From Pseudorasbora parva (lineage: Eukaryota > Chordata > Actinopteri > Cypriniformes > Gobionidae): a DNA stretch of 64,000 nucleotides. The notes under the pieces were generated by a model. It did no database searches. It saw only the letters and a list, made by a program, of their open reading frames with translations, and had not been told where the DNA came from. Position 1 is the first letter of the stretch; each line of letters begins with the position of its first letter. The stretch spans positions 37,832,946-37,896,945 of the forward strand of contig NC_090186.1 in NCBI RefSeq assembly GCF_024679245.1. Direction: 5' to 3'. The position numbers and the translations under genes were made by a program. This document shows, piece after piece, positions 10,936 through 24,772 of the stretch.

Positions 10936-12556
10936 GAACCCATTTAAATAACTCAAAAACAGTTTAAACATGTTTTTTTATGTTCTCCTTTATTTTTCAC
11001 GCCTGCATTTTTTTAAAAACAAAAAGCAGTTACTATACAGGGAGGCAACTTTTAATGGAAGTTATAATGGAAGCCAGTTTTTAAAGTATTTAAAAAGCTT
11101 AAATATGAAGCTTATAATTTTATAAAACGATTCCATAATTTTTTCTGTTTGAAAAGCTATAAAGCGATATAAATCATAATTTTTTCAGTTTTGTGTTTGA
11201 GCTACAAAGCGATTTAAATCATTTAAATTACTTTACTTTTACTTTTTGCTTATGGTAGTTCGTTGTCTGTAAGAATTTAGTATTATATTTATTATATTAT
11301 GTATAGCTTTAATTCCAATTTTAAATTCTCTTTTATTTTTATATTTCCAGTCTTTAAAATGTGTATTTTTTTGTCATTTTGTTATGTGATTTGGTATTTT
11401 TATACAAATATTACTGTTAATGTTTAATTTATTTCCAGTTAGTAATATTAGTGATTTTAGTTATTTGCTAAGGCATTTGTGGTGTATTGTGAGAAAGGGG
11501 CGGGGTTTATACGGACCATATGATTGGAGAATTCGGACAGGTCACCATAGAGAAGTCTGTAAAAAATTTTTTTAATATTTTTAATATTTTTAATACAAAA
11601 TTAAATTAATATAATTATAAAATTAAATATAAGCACATATTCATCATTCACAAGATCACTTCATAAAGATAATTTTTACTTTAACATTTTTACCTGTTGG
11701 AACAAAAACTGAGATAGAATTATTGCAATAGCGTGGATTGTAAAGAAGACAGAAGGACCATATCTTGAACTTGAACTTCTAAGAGCTCTTTTTAATTTGC
11801 CACAATGTAGAAAGGTTAAATGTTGGGTCCCCTGGGGGCCCTCAATATGTCTCCGCTCTAGAATAGCATTGCTGGGGGTGGTGGGGGACTGAGGGGCTGA
11901 GGGGGTGTCAATAAAATGTAATAAAAAAGTTTTACACTAGCAAGCACCTTTCATGATTTCCTCAAATGTAAAAAATGAGTTCTCACATTCCAAAAACATT
12001 CATCTTTTTGTCAGTGTCAGCAGCACACCGAGTGTGATATGAGCAATGATATCCCGGGCATATTGAAACCACTTCCATCCGGCATGAAAATGAAATAATT
12101 TGTTGATGCTACATGAAGCACAGCATCAGTTTATTGCTTCCACGAGTGTTGGATTGTTGGCGGGTACAACGCAGTAAAACTCTCCCTGTCATAAACGACA
12201 CCTCTAATGAGGCTAGCAGGCCAACGAGTAGGCCGGAGTAACTGAAACCTCCAGCGCCAAAGTATCGATCGGTGTGTGCCGATGTCGACTTCTCACCTCG
12301 TCTCAGACTGAGACCTGGTTCAGTCCCTGTTGACATGGCTGCTAGACACAAGTTCACACCCACACACTCATCTCACAGCTCAATCCGCTGAGGAAAGATA
12401 GAGCCAATGTGTGTTTGCACACACATAAGCCTGCTAACAGTTTGTGAAAATAAAAATGGCATGACCATAAACATGAATGAAGATTTCTAATCGCTGCTAT
12501 CTCTTCTATAGTCTTTACAAGGAGCATGTTTGGCAACAGTTTAGCTAATTAGTGGT

Positions 12557-13071
12557 TGCCTAGAAATCTAAACGCACCCTAGCGGCAGCAAATCTAATCT
12601 GCCGCGAGTATCATCTAGCAACTCTCAATACAGTTCTAAGCTGTAAAAACCAAACTCTGGTCGGCCCAATCACATCGTGTATAGAGTCGGTGGGCGGGGC
12701 TTAACATAGTGACGGCAGAGTTGCGCTTGCGTGCTTCTAGTAAACACAGAAACTGTCGAACGGCGGTCTTTCGAATCAGCTTTGACCGTGACTCTGGAAG
12801 ACTTGGAGTTAAGCTTTTCTCTGAGAAAAGAACAAAGAACGGCACTGAAGTCATTCTTAAAAAGGCATGATGTGTTCTGAATTTTGCCGAATGTTTAATC
12901 TGTCAACTAGCTCCGCTTCACCTTCGTTGCTCTGGTTGGTTGTAGCTCTATCCAGTTGCGTGCAGAGGGAGCGTGAAAGACAACCGTTTATCCCGCCCCT
13001 CGGATTGAGCCCTGTCTATGGTGAGTTTCCAGACCAAACATCTTGATGTGGGTCTGGCTTGTCAGGCTAAA
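12557..13071 (-). mobile_element. hAT-type MITE, copy B (inverted)
   Basis: Reverse-oriented relative of the copy near 10.4 kb: starts TGCCTAGAAATCTA and ends GGCTTGTCAGGCTAAA. TTAGTGGT occurs immediately outside both ends (12549-12556 and 13072-13079), an 8-bp target duplication. The two copies differ by scattered substitutions and a few small indels. Confidence 0.88.
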
Positions 13072-13927
13072 TTAGTGGTGCTTGCTAAATAAAGCTTCAC
13101 GATTACTATTGCTTATACTTAAGGGAATATCGCAGGTTCAAAATATGTTAAACTTAATCAACATAATTTTTGACAATGTTAAAGGTGCACTATGCAGCTT
13201 TCGTCCACTGGAGGGCGCCTATTCAAAACAAATCGTAGTTTGATGACACAAAGTGTGAGCGCAGCATCTTGGGAGATGTGGTCTTCTCATCACAGCCGGT
13301 GAAAAATAGGACTCGGGCAGAAATCACGTTCATGCATGCGGTTATTAACGTTACTGTAGTCTAAAGCAGAGCAGGACCGAGTGTTGTGGAGCTGAGCGAG
13401 GCTGCTGGAGCGATTGTTAAACAAATACCCGCCTCGCGAATACCGGGACTTTTATTATGACGGGACGGGACACATTCGCCTGGCGCCTGCACAGATCCGC
13501 TCTTCCGGTTATGATTTTGAGGTAATGTAGCTCTGTTTATCATATTAGATACATTTAAGTGTGTTCAAACCGATGTTATGACTTTACTCTGTGCGTTCAC
13601 TTGTTCACACTGCTAAGAGTAAAGCGCAGTGGCGGCGCCAGGGGGGGGCTAGGTGGTGCTGCAGCTCCCCCTATATTAGTCATAGCACCTGCCCAGCACC
13701 CCCAAGAAATGTCTGTAATTTTTTATATTCATATTTTAAAGTCATGTTTGAATATTCTCTCATGTTTTTAAAATAGGAATTAAATAATAATTTAAAATTA
13801 TATATTAGTCTTAAATACATGAGGCCCAAACAGGTGATCATCTTTGGCCAATGGGCTCGGCGCCCGCGAACCTCTGAGCTTGTTTTTGATAGCGAGTTTT
13901 AGCAAAGTAAAATAACGTTACACCAAA

Positions 13928-14230
13928 TTGGATCGTTTTTTGCTCCCTAAACGTCCACGTTCTGAGTCATATCCTGAAACGAGAAACGAGACTGTGAAGG
14001 TGCAGACACAACACTCGTCATCACAGAGCCTCAAGAACAAGAAAATTCCTGGGATGAACTTAAAGACAGAGAATCGGCGGCGGCGGTTTTCATTGAGGAT
14101 GCTAACGTTACAGTCAGTCAGTGTTGCCAACTCTCACGAGATAAATAATCAACTGCAGCTTCAAACACAAGCCCAATATTACTATATTATTATCAATATA
14201 ATTTATGATCAACAATTTATCAATAAATGA
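13928..14230 (+). pseudogene. Possible hAT transposase N-terminal remnant
   Basis: Reads XDRFLLPKRPRSESYPE, where the ancestral ATG is now TTG. An MDRFL.. start followed by a basic KRPR patch is common at the N terminus of hAT transposases of the Tip100/ZMYM-like type. The BED finger, catalytic domain and dimerisation domain are absent and the frame runs into unrelated AT-rich sequence. Confidence 0.5.
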
Positions 14231-14999
14231 GCCTGCTATTAAATTGAAACCTTTCAGAGTTTGAAAAGCAAAAACAGATGTGATATTACAAAATTATTCA
14301 AATTGCAATAAAGGCTGTGAACAGAAGAGGTTTGGAGATGGAAAAAGTGATGTGAAGGCTAATTATGGTAACCCATAGTCGGAGTTAGTGCACACATTAG
14401 CAGTGGTGAACATGCACACATTTTATTTTATTGTTTTATCATAGCCTGTAATAATAAATACATTGAGATTCTTCGGAATTAAAAAGTACATTATAAAAAA
14501 AATCTATTATCATTTTTTTTTTAAATCGGTAAATTAGGTGCCTCCTCCGTTTCCTCCGTCTCTGTACATGTCTTCGTCTATTTACATCTACGAACTATCA
14601 GTGCATTTATAATGTCCCAGTCTATGGTCACATCACATGCTGCACGTTGAACGCGATTTTTCTTCAATGAGGAGCGAGGCGGGATGTATGAGGACGAATT
14701 GCAGTATCGTTGCATTGAATGGCCATTAGCTGTGAGAAGACCGTGTCAGCAATGTACTGGACAAAACAGCAACTATTAAGAAACAAAGTTGCTTGTCATA
14801 TTTTCCTAACAAGCAAACACATTTTAAAAAATAAACCCAAAAAAACGCAACCCACGACTCAAGATTTTTAACACGACTTGCCCAAAAAGAAGCCCAAAGT
14901 CACGTAACACGCGGACTTGGCAACTATGGTTACGGTTTGAGCTGCAGGTGATATTAGCAACCATCCTCAAGAGAGCCCAGAATTATATTATATTTAATA

Positions 15000-15321
<322 letters not shown>

Positions 15322-16195
15322 CGGGTGTGTATGTATTAATTTAAACCAGGGTGGTCCAATGCGACTCCATAATGCCATAATGATGCCGCAAAATTCAAAG
15401 CACCTTCTCTTAAGTGTTAAGCATCCCCATAGCACCTGCAACAGAAAATCTCTGGAGCCGCCACTGGTAAAGCGCTCCTGCGAAATAAAAGCCGAAACCG
15501 AGGGTAACGCAGATATGACGCAATTGACAGGCGACTCCCTCAAATGCAATGCTGAAACGTCCCTGTCCTTAGTTAAAATAGCAATTTTCTCACAATTTAC
15601 AAATAGTTGGAAACTTCTGGGATATTGTAGGTTCTCAACTGAACAAAATATATAACACTGGCCTAGTGGTTTTTGGATATTTTACTGCAAAAATACTACA
15701 TAGTGCACCTTTAATTACCACCAAAATAATTTAGCTTATCCTTCTTTTTAAGCTGTATGAGGAAACAGCAACTCCAAATATGTTATCTGAACCACATTAG
15801 TTATTTGTTGATTTGACAAAAAAAAGACAAAAAAAAGTGAGAAACAAATCTTGAAAATATTGTGTTGTCATGGCAAAAAAGTGGTAAAATTGGATATAAC
15901 TACACAAAGATTACTAAGTGATTTTTTTTCCACAGTAAAATCATTTTAACACTCATATTATGTCTTATGTTATGTGGCTTTACTCTTGACTATACACTGT
16001 AACCAATTTTTTTCTCTTTTGAAAAGAGAAAATATATTTTTGCTACAAACAACATTATTCCACAAATGGTGTCGGTTGAGCTTAATTTGCAACCAACCCA
16101 GAACTTTCTTTACTTTTGAGACATAATTTTATTTGTTTTCAGTTACCTGCAAAATCTAGCTACCTTTTTAACCAGTGTTTCCTTCCTGTGTGCAG

Positions 16196-16408
16196 ATTTC
16201 CTTGCTGAAACAAAGCCTGGAGATGCAGCTTTCCCAATCCCAGCATTCCCTGCAGCAGCTGCAGGCACAGTTCAGTCAGGAGCGAGAGCACCTGGGACAG
16301 CAGCTGCAGGAAATGGAGCTGGAGCATCAGCGCAGGGAGCAGCGGCTGCAGGAAGCCCACTGCTGTGCTATGCAGGACATGCAGGACGCCCGCCAGCACG
16401 ACCTGAAG
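16196..16408 (+). CDS. fam184a: fam184a coding exon (second)
   Basis: Starts after TGTGCAG and ends before GTAACC. It is exactly 71 codons, in phase at both ends, beginning ISLLKQSLEMQLSQSQ and ending DARQHDLK. Human FAM184A continues from the preceding exon with ISLLKQNLEIQLSQSQ, so the two exons are consecutive. The peptide is a Gln/Glu/Leu-rich coiled coil with no stop codon. The 3' half (RREQRLQEAHCCAMQDMQ) has diverged most from mammals. Loss of this exon would preserve the frame, unlike its neighbours. The flanking introns are about 12.3 kb and 16.3 kb. Confidence 0.94.
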
Positions 16409-16734
16409 GTAACCGCAACAAAACATTATCTCCCACCTGTCTCCGAGAGGGAGACCCCTCTAACCTGTTTTTGAGCTCTTATCTTTTTCCTTTCAACTCT
16501 TGGCTCTGTGTTATTTGAGTTTATAGGGCTCCGTTCCCCTCGGTTCCATATCTATTCTTATCTCAGCTTCAGACAACATTCCCACGGACCATTCACAGAC
16601 AGTCTGATCTGTGCTGATTTTTATACTTTTTTATCGTTTTAGTTTATATTTTGAAATGGCATATCATTTTAGTCAACAAAGATAACATTAGATTGAGAAC
16701 AGGAGCCAAATGTAACTTAATATTACTTGCAATC

Positions 16735-17315
16735 GGATTTAAAATATCCCAAAAACCACTGGAACAGAGTTATATATTTTGTTGACTTGTGTACTTGCAT
16801 TATCCCAAATGTTTCCAAGAATGTTTAAATCCAGAGAAATAAGCAGTTTTTACCAGGATACGGACTGTGTCTGTATGTTGGCTATCAATGACATGATACC
16901 CGCGTTACCCTTGATTTCCTTTATTTTGTAGAAACTATGGAAACGCCAAAGACGCTTTTTATATCTTATATGTTTTATTAGACATTAATTAGACAGAAAA
17001 TTAGACAGAACATTATACATTATACATTAATTAGACAGAACATTATACATTTATCGACAGAAAACTGATCATTGTTATTTAGCTCAACATAGTTAGTCTT
17101 ATTGTTTAAGTACTTTTTTTTTTTTTACCACGGTTAGTACCATGTTTTACCATGCCTAAAATTGATCAACAAGTTTCACAAATAATGTATCTAATATAAT
17201 AAAACATTGCTGCTCTCGCATGACTGGAAAACGCGTGGGCGGCGTCTGCAACATAATAAAAGCTCTGCAGAATCTGACCTCTAGTGGCGGAAAATGACAT
17301 ATTGTGGCTTTAATA
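16735..17315. repeat. Degraded relative of the AGGTGCACTATG element
   Basis: AAATATCCCAAAAACCACTG and TATATATTTTGTTGA are the reverse complement of sequence just inside the right end of the TTAA-target element at 15.6-15.7 kb. The far end carries CCTCTAGTGGCGGAAAATG. The termini have decayed, so the limits are approximate. Confidence 0.6.
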
Positions 17316-17410
17316 TAAATATTTCTTTCTGATCAAGAAACAGTTTTTTACATTTCTTTAAAGTTGGCAAATTGTGATAGTCTTTTCTTTCCTGTTGTGA
17401 CAAGGTTTAA

Positions 17411-18381
17411 AGCAGCACTTGGCAACTTTTGCTCTTGGGGTCCCCCTACAGTTTGGAAAAAATAATGTCCTCAACTACTGTCGTAAGAGCTGTCATCCTA
17501 CAACAGGGGATGCCATCGCGCGTGCATTTGTTGACATGACAACCCTGATAGCCCTGAACTAGTAATGCGTGGGTCGTCTCATAAGCCGCGGACCCCGTAT
17601 GTCTATTTAATGGTCGCGGGTGCAGGGCGGGTTGTAAAAATATATACAGTGGTGCGGTGCAGGCCAAATAACTTCATAAAAGCGTCCCGCGGGTCGGTGC
17701 AGCACTAACAGTTAACCTGAACACTGCAAGAGGAGTTCACATGCAGGTGTTCTTCTGGCGGCGTGTGTGAAATGTCTTCATCCCAGGTAACAGCGTTTCA
17801 GTCAGTGGCATATGTTTCAGCATGTCATATGAATATAATTTCATGGGTTTTATTTTTTTCAAACGCCAAATAATCACGATGCTCACATTTACAAGCCAGC
17901 GTCATTATAGTAGTCTATTGGTTACCGTTTTACAGAATCTATATGATACTTCAGTTCAATGTTTGAGTGGTAGGTAATCACCGTAAAAAGCAGGACAGCA
18001 TCGGTCGGGCATGCCTCCTTCAGCTCACGCCGACAAGCAAACGCTGGTCACATGTTGATCCTCGTCCTGCCTTTAATCCCATCACTTTTTCGTTTCCTCT
18101 TATTGCTTTCCTCCAACAAAACCTTTTCTTTCTTATTTGTTTGTGCTGCTTCGGACATGACTATATTATCCGACGAACAAAGTTGGGCTCACACGTCCGA
18201 ATTTAAGGAAGTTAAAGATTTTTAAAGATTGATAAAGAAGAAGTTTAAAAGTACGATTAAAAACGATACAGACCCCATCAGGCTATGGCAGATGTGTCAT
18301 TCAACCTATTGTAAGTCGATTTATCATCACAAGAGTCTTAAAAATTATATTATGAAGGTTGAAAAGTTACCTAGTGCTGCT
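17411..18381. mobile_element. TTAA-target element, 971 bp
   Basis: Flanked by TTAA (17407-17410 and 18382-18385). Inverted termini AGCAGCACTTGGCAACTTTT and AAAAGTTACCTAGTGCTGCT agree at 17 of 20 positions. No transposase frame. Its right TTAA is also the left TTAA of the next element. Confidence 0.85.
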
Positions 18382-18385
18382 TTAA

Positions 18386-19600
18386 AGGGTGGGTGAAATG
18401 CTGTTTCATGCAAACTGAGCTTTTTACACTGTTAAAGACTTGGATTCCCATCCTAAACATAGACAAGTTTCAAAAACTAATGTTGGACGTTTGATGGAGT
18501 ATTTCTGTGTCAAAAATACTCCTTCCAGTTTCTCACAAGTTTCGGAGAGTTTTTTTCGAGTATGAGTCGGCTTGACGTCGATATAGCGGAAGGTCCTTGT
18601 ATGGGCCGTACGGGCTCTTCTCCTGGAAGGGTGCACGAGCGCGCTTGTGACTAGAGCGAGAGAGGAAATGCACGCCGCCCATAAACACTGGTCTCAAGGT
18701 GCAGATCCATTCGTCCGTGAACACTTCTGTCTTTATAGTCCGCGCCGCGCTCCACTTTATTCCTATGAGTGACATCAAGCGACTTCAATGCTTCAGCACA
18801 GCATTCCGGGAAGGCAGCGCTGCATTTGAACCGATTTGAACGCAGAAATGACGGGAAGCTTCACAACATTGCTTCAGTCGTGTCACAAAGTGGATCTCCA
18901 CCGTTCACTGCTGTCACAGGACTTCACCAAAACATACCAAAGAAGTGCGTTTTTGACGGAGCGGTCCCAGCGATAAAGGTTCGGTCCTGCTTTGGAAGCA
19001 GCCGGTGAGTAAAACTGCTTCAAATGTCTATGCTGGTGGCTATCGTCGCGTGAGTAAACATCAGTAAACGACACGATCGCGTGCTTCGTCATTCAAATGC
19101 GCTAACAGTTACTCCATTGTTGTTCTCTGTATAACGTTACACTAGTCTGACGTGCAAAACCGTTTTGCTTGCTACTGCTAAGGTTTAGTCGCATACAATA
19201 GTCCATAAACCGAATCATGTCCTCATAAACTGCGAGTAAACACACACAAATGTTGACTAAATACAGTACATACCACAGAGACGGACGTCCTGCTGTTGCT
19301 TTTTCTCATGTTCAATTTATTTCAGCCTCAGATTTGATTCTGGATCATATATCTATTAGCTGAGATAGCCATGGGTTTCTCCACGCTTGAGGACGTCACC
19401 GCTTTGTGTGCGATCATCATTCTTTAGCTTAATGGTTATGCTTTGCTATTGGTCGAACTCATGTGAGGGACATGTTGTCCCGCCCTCGTGCCAGTAAACG
19501 TCATCAGAGAAGAGTGGAGCTGTCGCTGCAAGAGAGAGGGAAACTTATTTTGATTAAGGTTTACAAGGACACATGAAGGCAACGTAAGTATTGTGAGTTA
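18386..19600 (+). mobile_element. TTAA-abutting repeat starting AGGGTGGGTGAAATGCTG
   Basis: Begins directly at the shared TTAA. It contains CpG-rich sequence including GTTTCATGCAAACTGAGC, TCAAAAATACTCCTTCC and a segment translating to KKCVFDGAVPAIKVR. This resembles the start of a THAP-type zinc finger (KKCVF.C) seen in a related fish repeat, but the cysteine pattern is lost. The right terminus was not found, so the end is approximate. Confidence 0.55.
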
Positions 19601-19975
19601 TATCAGATTACTTTTTTCAAGTAGCATGTAAAGTAACACCTTACTTTTAATTTACAACAAAATAACTGTTACTTTTTTAATAAGAAACGCAAGTAGGAGG
19701 CCAATGCGTTGTGTGCCGTGATGGTTGTTGTTTCAGTGTTCCTCAAAATTAATAAAAAAAAACCTGTGAAATGAAAAATCTGAATATTACACAAACCTGC
19801 AATAATTAAAAATATTAAATTACACAAAAACTACTTTATTTATTTAATCTCACTTTATTAGCCAATATCTTTGCTTCTGTAAAGTAACCAAGTAACCCAA
19901 TTCGTTTTTTTTTTTTTTAGGGAGTAACACAATATTGTAACGCATTAATTTAAAAGGTAACTTCCCCAAAATTGT
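19600..19975. repeat. Dispersed repeat rich in GTTACTTTT / GTAACGC words, copy 1
   Basis: Words such as CAGATTACTTTTTTCAAGTA, AAAGTAACCAAGTAACCC and TTGTAACGCATTAA parallel those of the repeat near 52.3-52.7 kb. Boundaries are approximate; no coding capacity. Confidence 0.5.
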
Positions 19976-21150
19976 TTCTATTTCATTATAGTTGTACCTT
20001 TTTAATTTTCTTCATTTTGACAATAGGATTATTCATCTTTTACATATGGGGTTTTAAAATCTGTGTCTGGATGGCCGATTACTAGTTGTCTATAGTAGAC
20101 AGTTTGTATGTCTTTGAATTGAATTGCTCGTGTTTCTTACATCAGCAAGTGTTAGGCTGTATTATTACATTTTGACTTAAACCATGTAGCATGTTGCAGT
20201 TCCTTTGTAAAATCACTGGCCACCAATGAGTGTCTTGTTTTATCTTCCCACCAAAGGCATTTTTATTTGTATCTGGTGCTCAGAGTATCAGTCTTTTGTG
20301 GATTGTGGATGAGATTTTATGCAGACAGTCTGACTACATGAGACCACATCGACTCCAACCTTCAGCTGAAGCTCTTTCCTTATACAGAGACAACCAAGCA
20401 ATGTCTGACTGTAATCCTTTCAGCCTATTTGTCCACTGGTAAAATTGTCCGTTAGCCCCGTTTGCCCTCATGCAAGAGCCTCTTTCTGTCCCCCAATAGA
20501 TTTGATGTGGTGGGTCAGATCTGCCACATATCCAGTACTGCCCACAGCACATCTCTCAGGTCCTTCCTTTCCCATATCCTGGAATAAACCACTCACTCTC
20601 GGCTCTCCTGTTTGTGGGTTAGTAATGGCTGAGCGCTTGCTGTCTTAGGCTGTAATGTCTGCTTTATCCAGTACTTGGCCCCTGACGACTCCAGGGGAGA
20701 GAATCTCTCACTTCAACTACAAATGATTACCTTGAGCTGGGCTGAAATGGCTCCACACCGCAGGCCTGAAGATGAAGGCTGCGAGTGGGGACAGCGGGGA
20801 TATACCGCTTGAATAACTGGTGATAAGACGAGATTGACTCGCCAAATGCAGCGTCAGTCAGAATCACAGGCTTCACTTCACAGTTTTAAGAAGTAGTGAA
20901 AACAGGCTGGCTTGTGATATCACAAATTGGCAAAGGCTTATCTCATTAATATAAATTTTGGACACAAATTAATATGACCTGTTAATGTTTTGATTATAAT
21001 TAGTACTGGGTTACTACAATTATATATAATCATTAGTTTTCTGTCTTTACAGACAAAGGGACTGCCCCGTCCAGGAACCCCAGTATAAACAAAATTCTGA
21101 CACATTTTATTATACATTTTATCTACTTGAAAATGATTAATAATGAAATA

Positions 21151-21961
21151 TACAAACCCGATTCCAAAAAAGTTGGGACACTGTACAAGTTGTGAATAAA
21201 ACAGAATGCAATGATTTGGAAGTTTCAAATTTCAATATTTTATTTAGAATACAACATAGATGACATATCAAATATTCAAATGGAGAAAATAGTTTTGAGG
21301 TGAAAAAACGTTTATTTTAAATTTCATGGCATCAACACATCTCAAAAGAGTTGGGACAAGGCCATGTTTACCACTGTGTGACATCCCCTCTTCTTTTTAT
21401 AACAGACTGCAAATGTCTGGGGACTGAGGAGAAGTTGCTCAAGTTTAGGAATAGGAATGTTGGCCCATTCTTAGGTTTACGTCTTCTTTGTTGCATCTTC
21501 CTCTTTATGATGCACCAAATGTTTTCTATTGGTGATCTTTGGATGATATTATGCACTGTAGATGATGATAAGTTGCTCCACTATTTTTCGCTGCAGCATT
21601 GGGGGAATTGGCGATCCTCTTTCCATCTTGACTACTGAGACACTGCCACACTGAGAGGCTCTTTTTTTACCCAATCATTTTGCCAATTGACCTGATAAGT
21701 TGTAAATTGGTCCTCCAGCTGTTCCTTATACGTACATTTAACTTTTCCGGCCTCTTATTGCTACCTGTCCAGACTTTTTTGGAATGTGTAGCTCTCATGA
21801 AATCCAAAATGATCCAATATTTGGCATGACATTTCAAAATGTCTCACTTTCAACATTTATTCACTACTGTGAATACAATCTAAGTTTATGAGATTTGTAA
21901 ATTATTGCAGTCCTTTTCTATTCACAATTTGTACAATGTCCCAATTTTTTTGGAATCAGGG

Positions 21962-21962
<1 letters not shown>
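21151..21962 (-). mobile_element. Internally deleted Tc1/mariner-type element
   Basis: Begins TACAAACCCGATTCCAAAAA and ends GTCCCAATTTTTTTGGAATC, the inverted termini of a well-known fish Tc1-type family with AGTTGGGACA inside both ends. The transposase strand is minus. The right end runs straight into a long TG microsatellite. Confidence 0.9.
21368..21626 (-). pseudogene. Tc1-type transposase relic joining the first and last parts
   Basis: Starts MERGSPIPPMLQRKIVEQ and ends RHLQSVIKRRGDVTQW. In a second frame, MHNIIQR (from the DNA-binding domain) is joined directly to SPIENIWCIIKRKMQQ (from the last catalytic motif). A deletion has removed the core with the two catalytic Asp residues; only the Glu of SPIENIW remains. 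Confidence 0.85.
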
Positions 21963-22023
<61 letters not shown>

Positions 22024-22092
22024 GCGTGTGCGTGTGCGTGTGCGTGTGCGTGTGTGCGTGCGTGCGTGCGTGCGTGCGTGCGTGTGTGTGTA
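21963..22092. repeat. Graded TG microsatellite
   Basis: Pure (TG)n to about 22018, then (GTGTGC)n hexamers to about 22053, then (GTGC)n tetramers, then a short TG tail. Confidence 0.95.
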
Positions 22093-22364
22093 TATTACAA
22101 AGTAAACAATACATTTTAAATGTGTATTTATTTTGTTGTATTCTTATAACTAGTAATGGCAATAATAATGCCATTGTTGACTGTTATCTGCTGTTGTGAA
22201 TTTTACCATGTACTTCCTTAAAATTATTTGTTTGTTAACATAAGTAAATAATATTAAAATATTTTTTGCATAAAAATACTCAATTATACATTTAAAATTT
22301 GTATTTAAATATTAAATAAATATACATATACATTTAATTTAATATTAGAAATGTATTTATAATT

Positions 22365-22472
<108 letters not shown>

Positions 22473-23865
22473 TACAATTAACAAAATAACCAATTATTAA
22501 TAAAAATAATCAGATAAATTATATTACAGAAATAAAAAAAATATTTATAAAATAGGCCTATGAAATATTATACTATAATATTACAAAATATGGAACAATC
22601 CAACACATCCACCCTATCGGCTATCGGAATGCTTGGACATTTATTTTCTTATTGAATTTGTTTGGTTGAAATTGGCTCTGAAAGTCACTAGTTGCTCGAT
22701 TGCCTGTTTATTTCAGCAACATGCTGTGTAATGGATTTCATTGTCACAGCTGGTCTCTGAGCACATTTTGTGTGATAACACCAACTGACCTCTATTACTG
22801 GTGTGCCCCACTGTCCAGGACACACCTGGCATTATGAACCTCGCCCACCAGCTGTCAGAGGATTGGGAATGGAGGGAATTAGATTATTTATCAGTGATGC
22901 CATTAGGAAATATACACACAGAGGTTAACTGTTTATATTGACCCAGAATGCAACGGAGACCATCTATTTTTACTCCAATCTGATATCAAACCGTACTAAC
23001 AAAAAATCCTAACCTGCCATTTCCACTATTCTATATTGGCTTTGTCTTAGCATTTTTGTCTAAATTACTCTCTATAATTAAATAATTGAATAAATGTTTA
23101 AATAAATTATTAAATAGTTAATAATAACAACATACAATTATTCAATTAATTAATTACAACAAACTAATTAATACATATCTGTTGTATCACATTATTGTAT
23201 AGCATTAGATTTAATAGGTTTTATCACTATAAAAAATGTAAAAAGTAATGTTAAAATGAAATACAATTGACATGTATCAATTTGTTTGGTATTTTTTTCT
23301 TTTGTTTTTATAACTATTTAATTATTTCGCAATTTTATATTTGCAATATAAATATTTATGATTAAATATTTGCAATTCATTTAAATATTTAATTGGAATA
23401 ATTTGTTTCTATGTATTTAATTGGGAGCTGCAAGCAACAAAAAACATAGCATATCAGCAGTGGTTATAGACATGATTTATTACTGATGCTTGGTGTATGG
23501 TTGTATAGTACATAGTGATATCAGACACGGCAGTAATTCATATGTTGATGAGCAGTGCAAAGTTTCCCAGCAGTCCAAATATAAAAGATTCAAGAGCAGT
23601 TGTAATTGTTGTTGAATCTGTAGAGTTTTACCCAGTTCCCCTGCAATTAAAATATGGCCTCTTGGCCTTGCTTCATGCATTTAATGAGAGGAGATCCAAC
23701 AGAAGGGTTATGAAATCTCATTTAATATCTTTCTGCTCCAGAGCACCAAGTCCAAGGTAGATGTGTAGACGCCAGGAGACGATTTATTGACTTGTGTTTA
23801 ATTATCATCTGCGGTTCAGTGTGGTGCGGCACCCTGTGATAATCTCACACCAGCCGCATCACTAT

Positions 23866-23987
<122 letters not shown>

Positions 23988-24772
23988 TCACTAGCATCTC
24001 GATATTGAGCAGGGCTCTTTTGAAGTCAGGCGGAGGAACGCTGCTCTGCTGCTAATAGGCTCAACAGCACTGCGGAGGAGAAAGACAGCGTCAGTCTTAC
24101 AACTCGCTGCTCCATCCTCAGAGACTAAAATGGAGTGTGCGGTTCCTCCATCTGATATCTCGCTCCAACATGCACCTCAGCTCTTTCCTGTAGCTTTTTG
24201 CTGACATCAAGCTCTGCTTTTTACCCAGCCGGAAAGAACAGGCGAAAATCCCGTAGCTGCCACAGTAGGTAAAAGGCTTGTGTGTGCCAATCCTCAACAG
24301 CACACCGGCCGAGAGCATATGGACCTGATGACTCACTGTGGTTAAAGGGGAAGAAATGGGAAGAGACCTGTGAAGTGCAGAGCTGCCCCTTCCGGCCAGC
24401 CTTTTTCTTTTATCAGATATTTAACAACTTCAAATATGGTTCATCCAAATATATTTATATTCTTTTACTATTTGCAAGTCTTTTTTAAAAAGAGGACCTA
24501 TTATGCTAGTTTAACGACGGAAAAAAAGGTTTGACGTGCCATGCGCATGGTCTAAAAGGGTTGTACCTAATGAGTAATGGGTGTGTTTTGGGCATAACGT
24601 GCAATAAATCAGTCTCATCTCCCATTCTCTTTAAGGGCCAATTGCACTTGCACCTTGGCGGATGTGTTATTTACATGGTGGGATTTGCAAGTGGAAAAAC
24701 GCTTCTCTACCGAGGAAACAAATCTGCTCATCCAATGACTCCATGCCTGCTTGCTTGTCATTACTGCAAATA

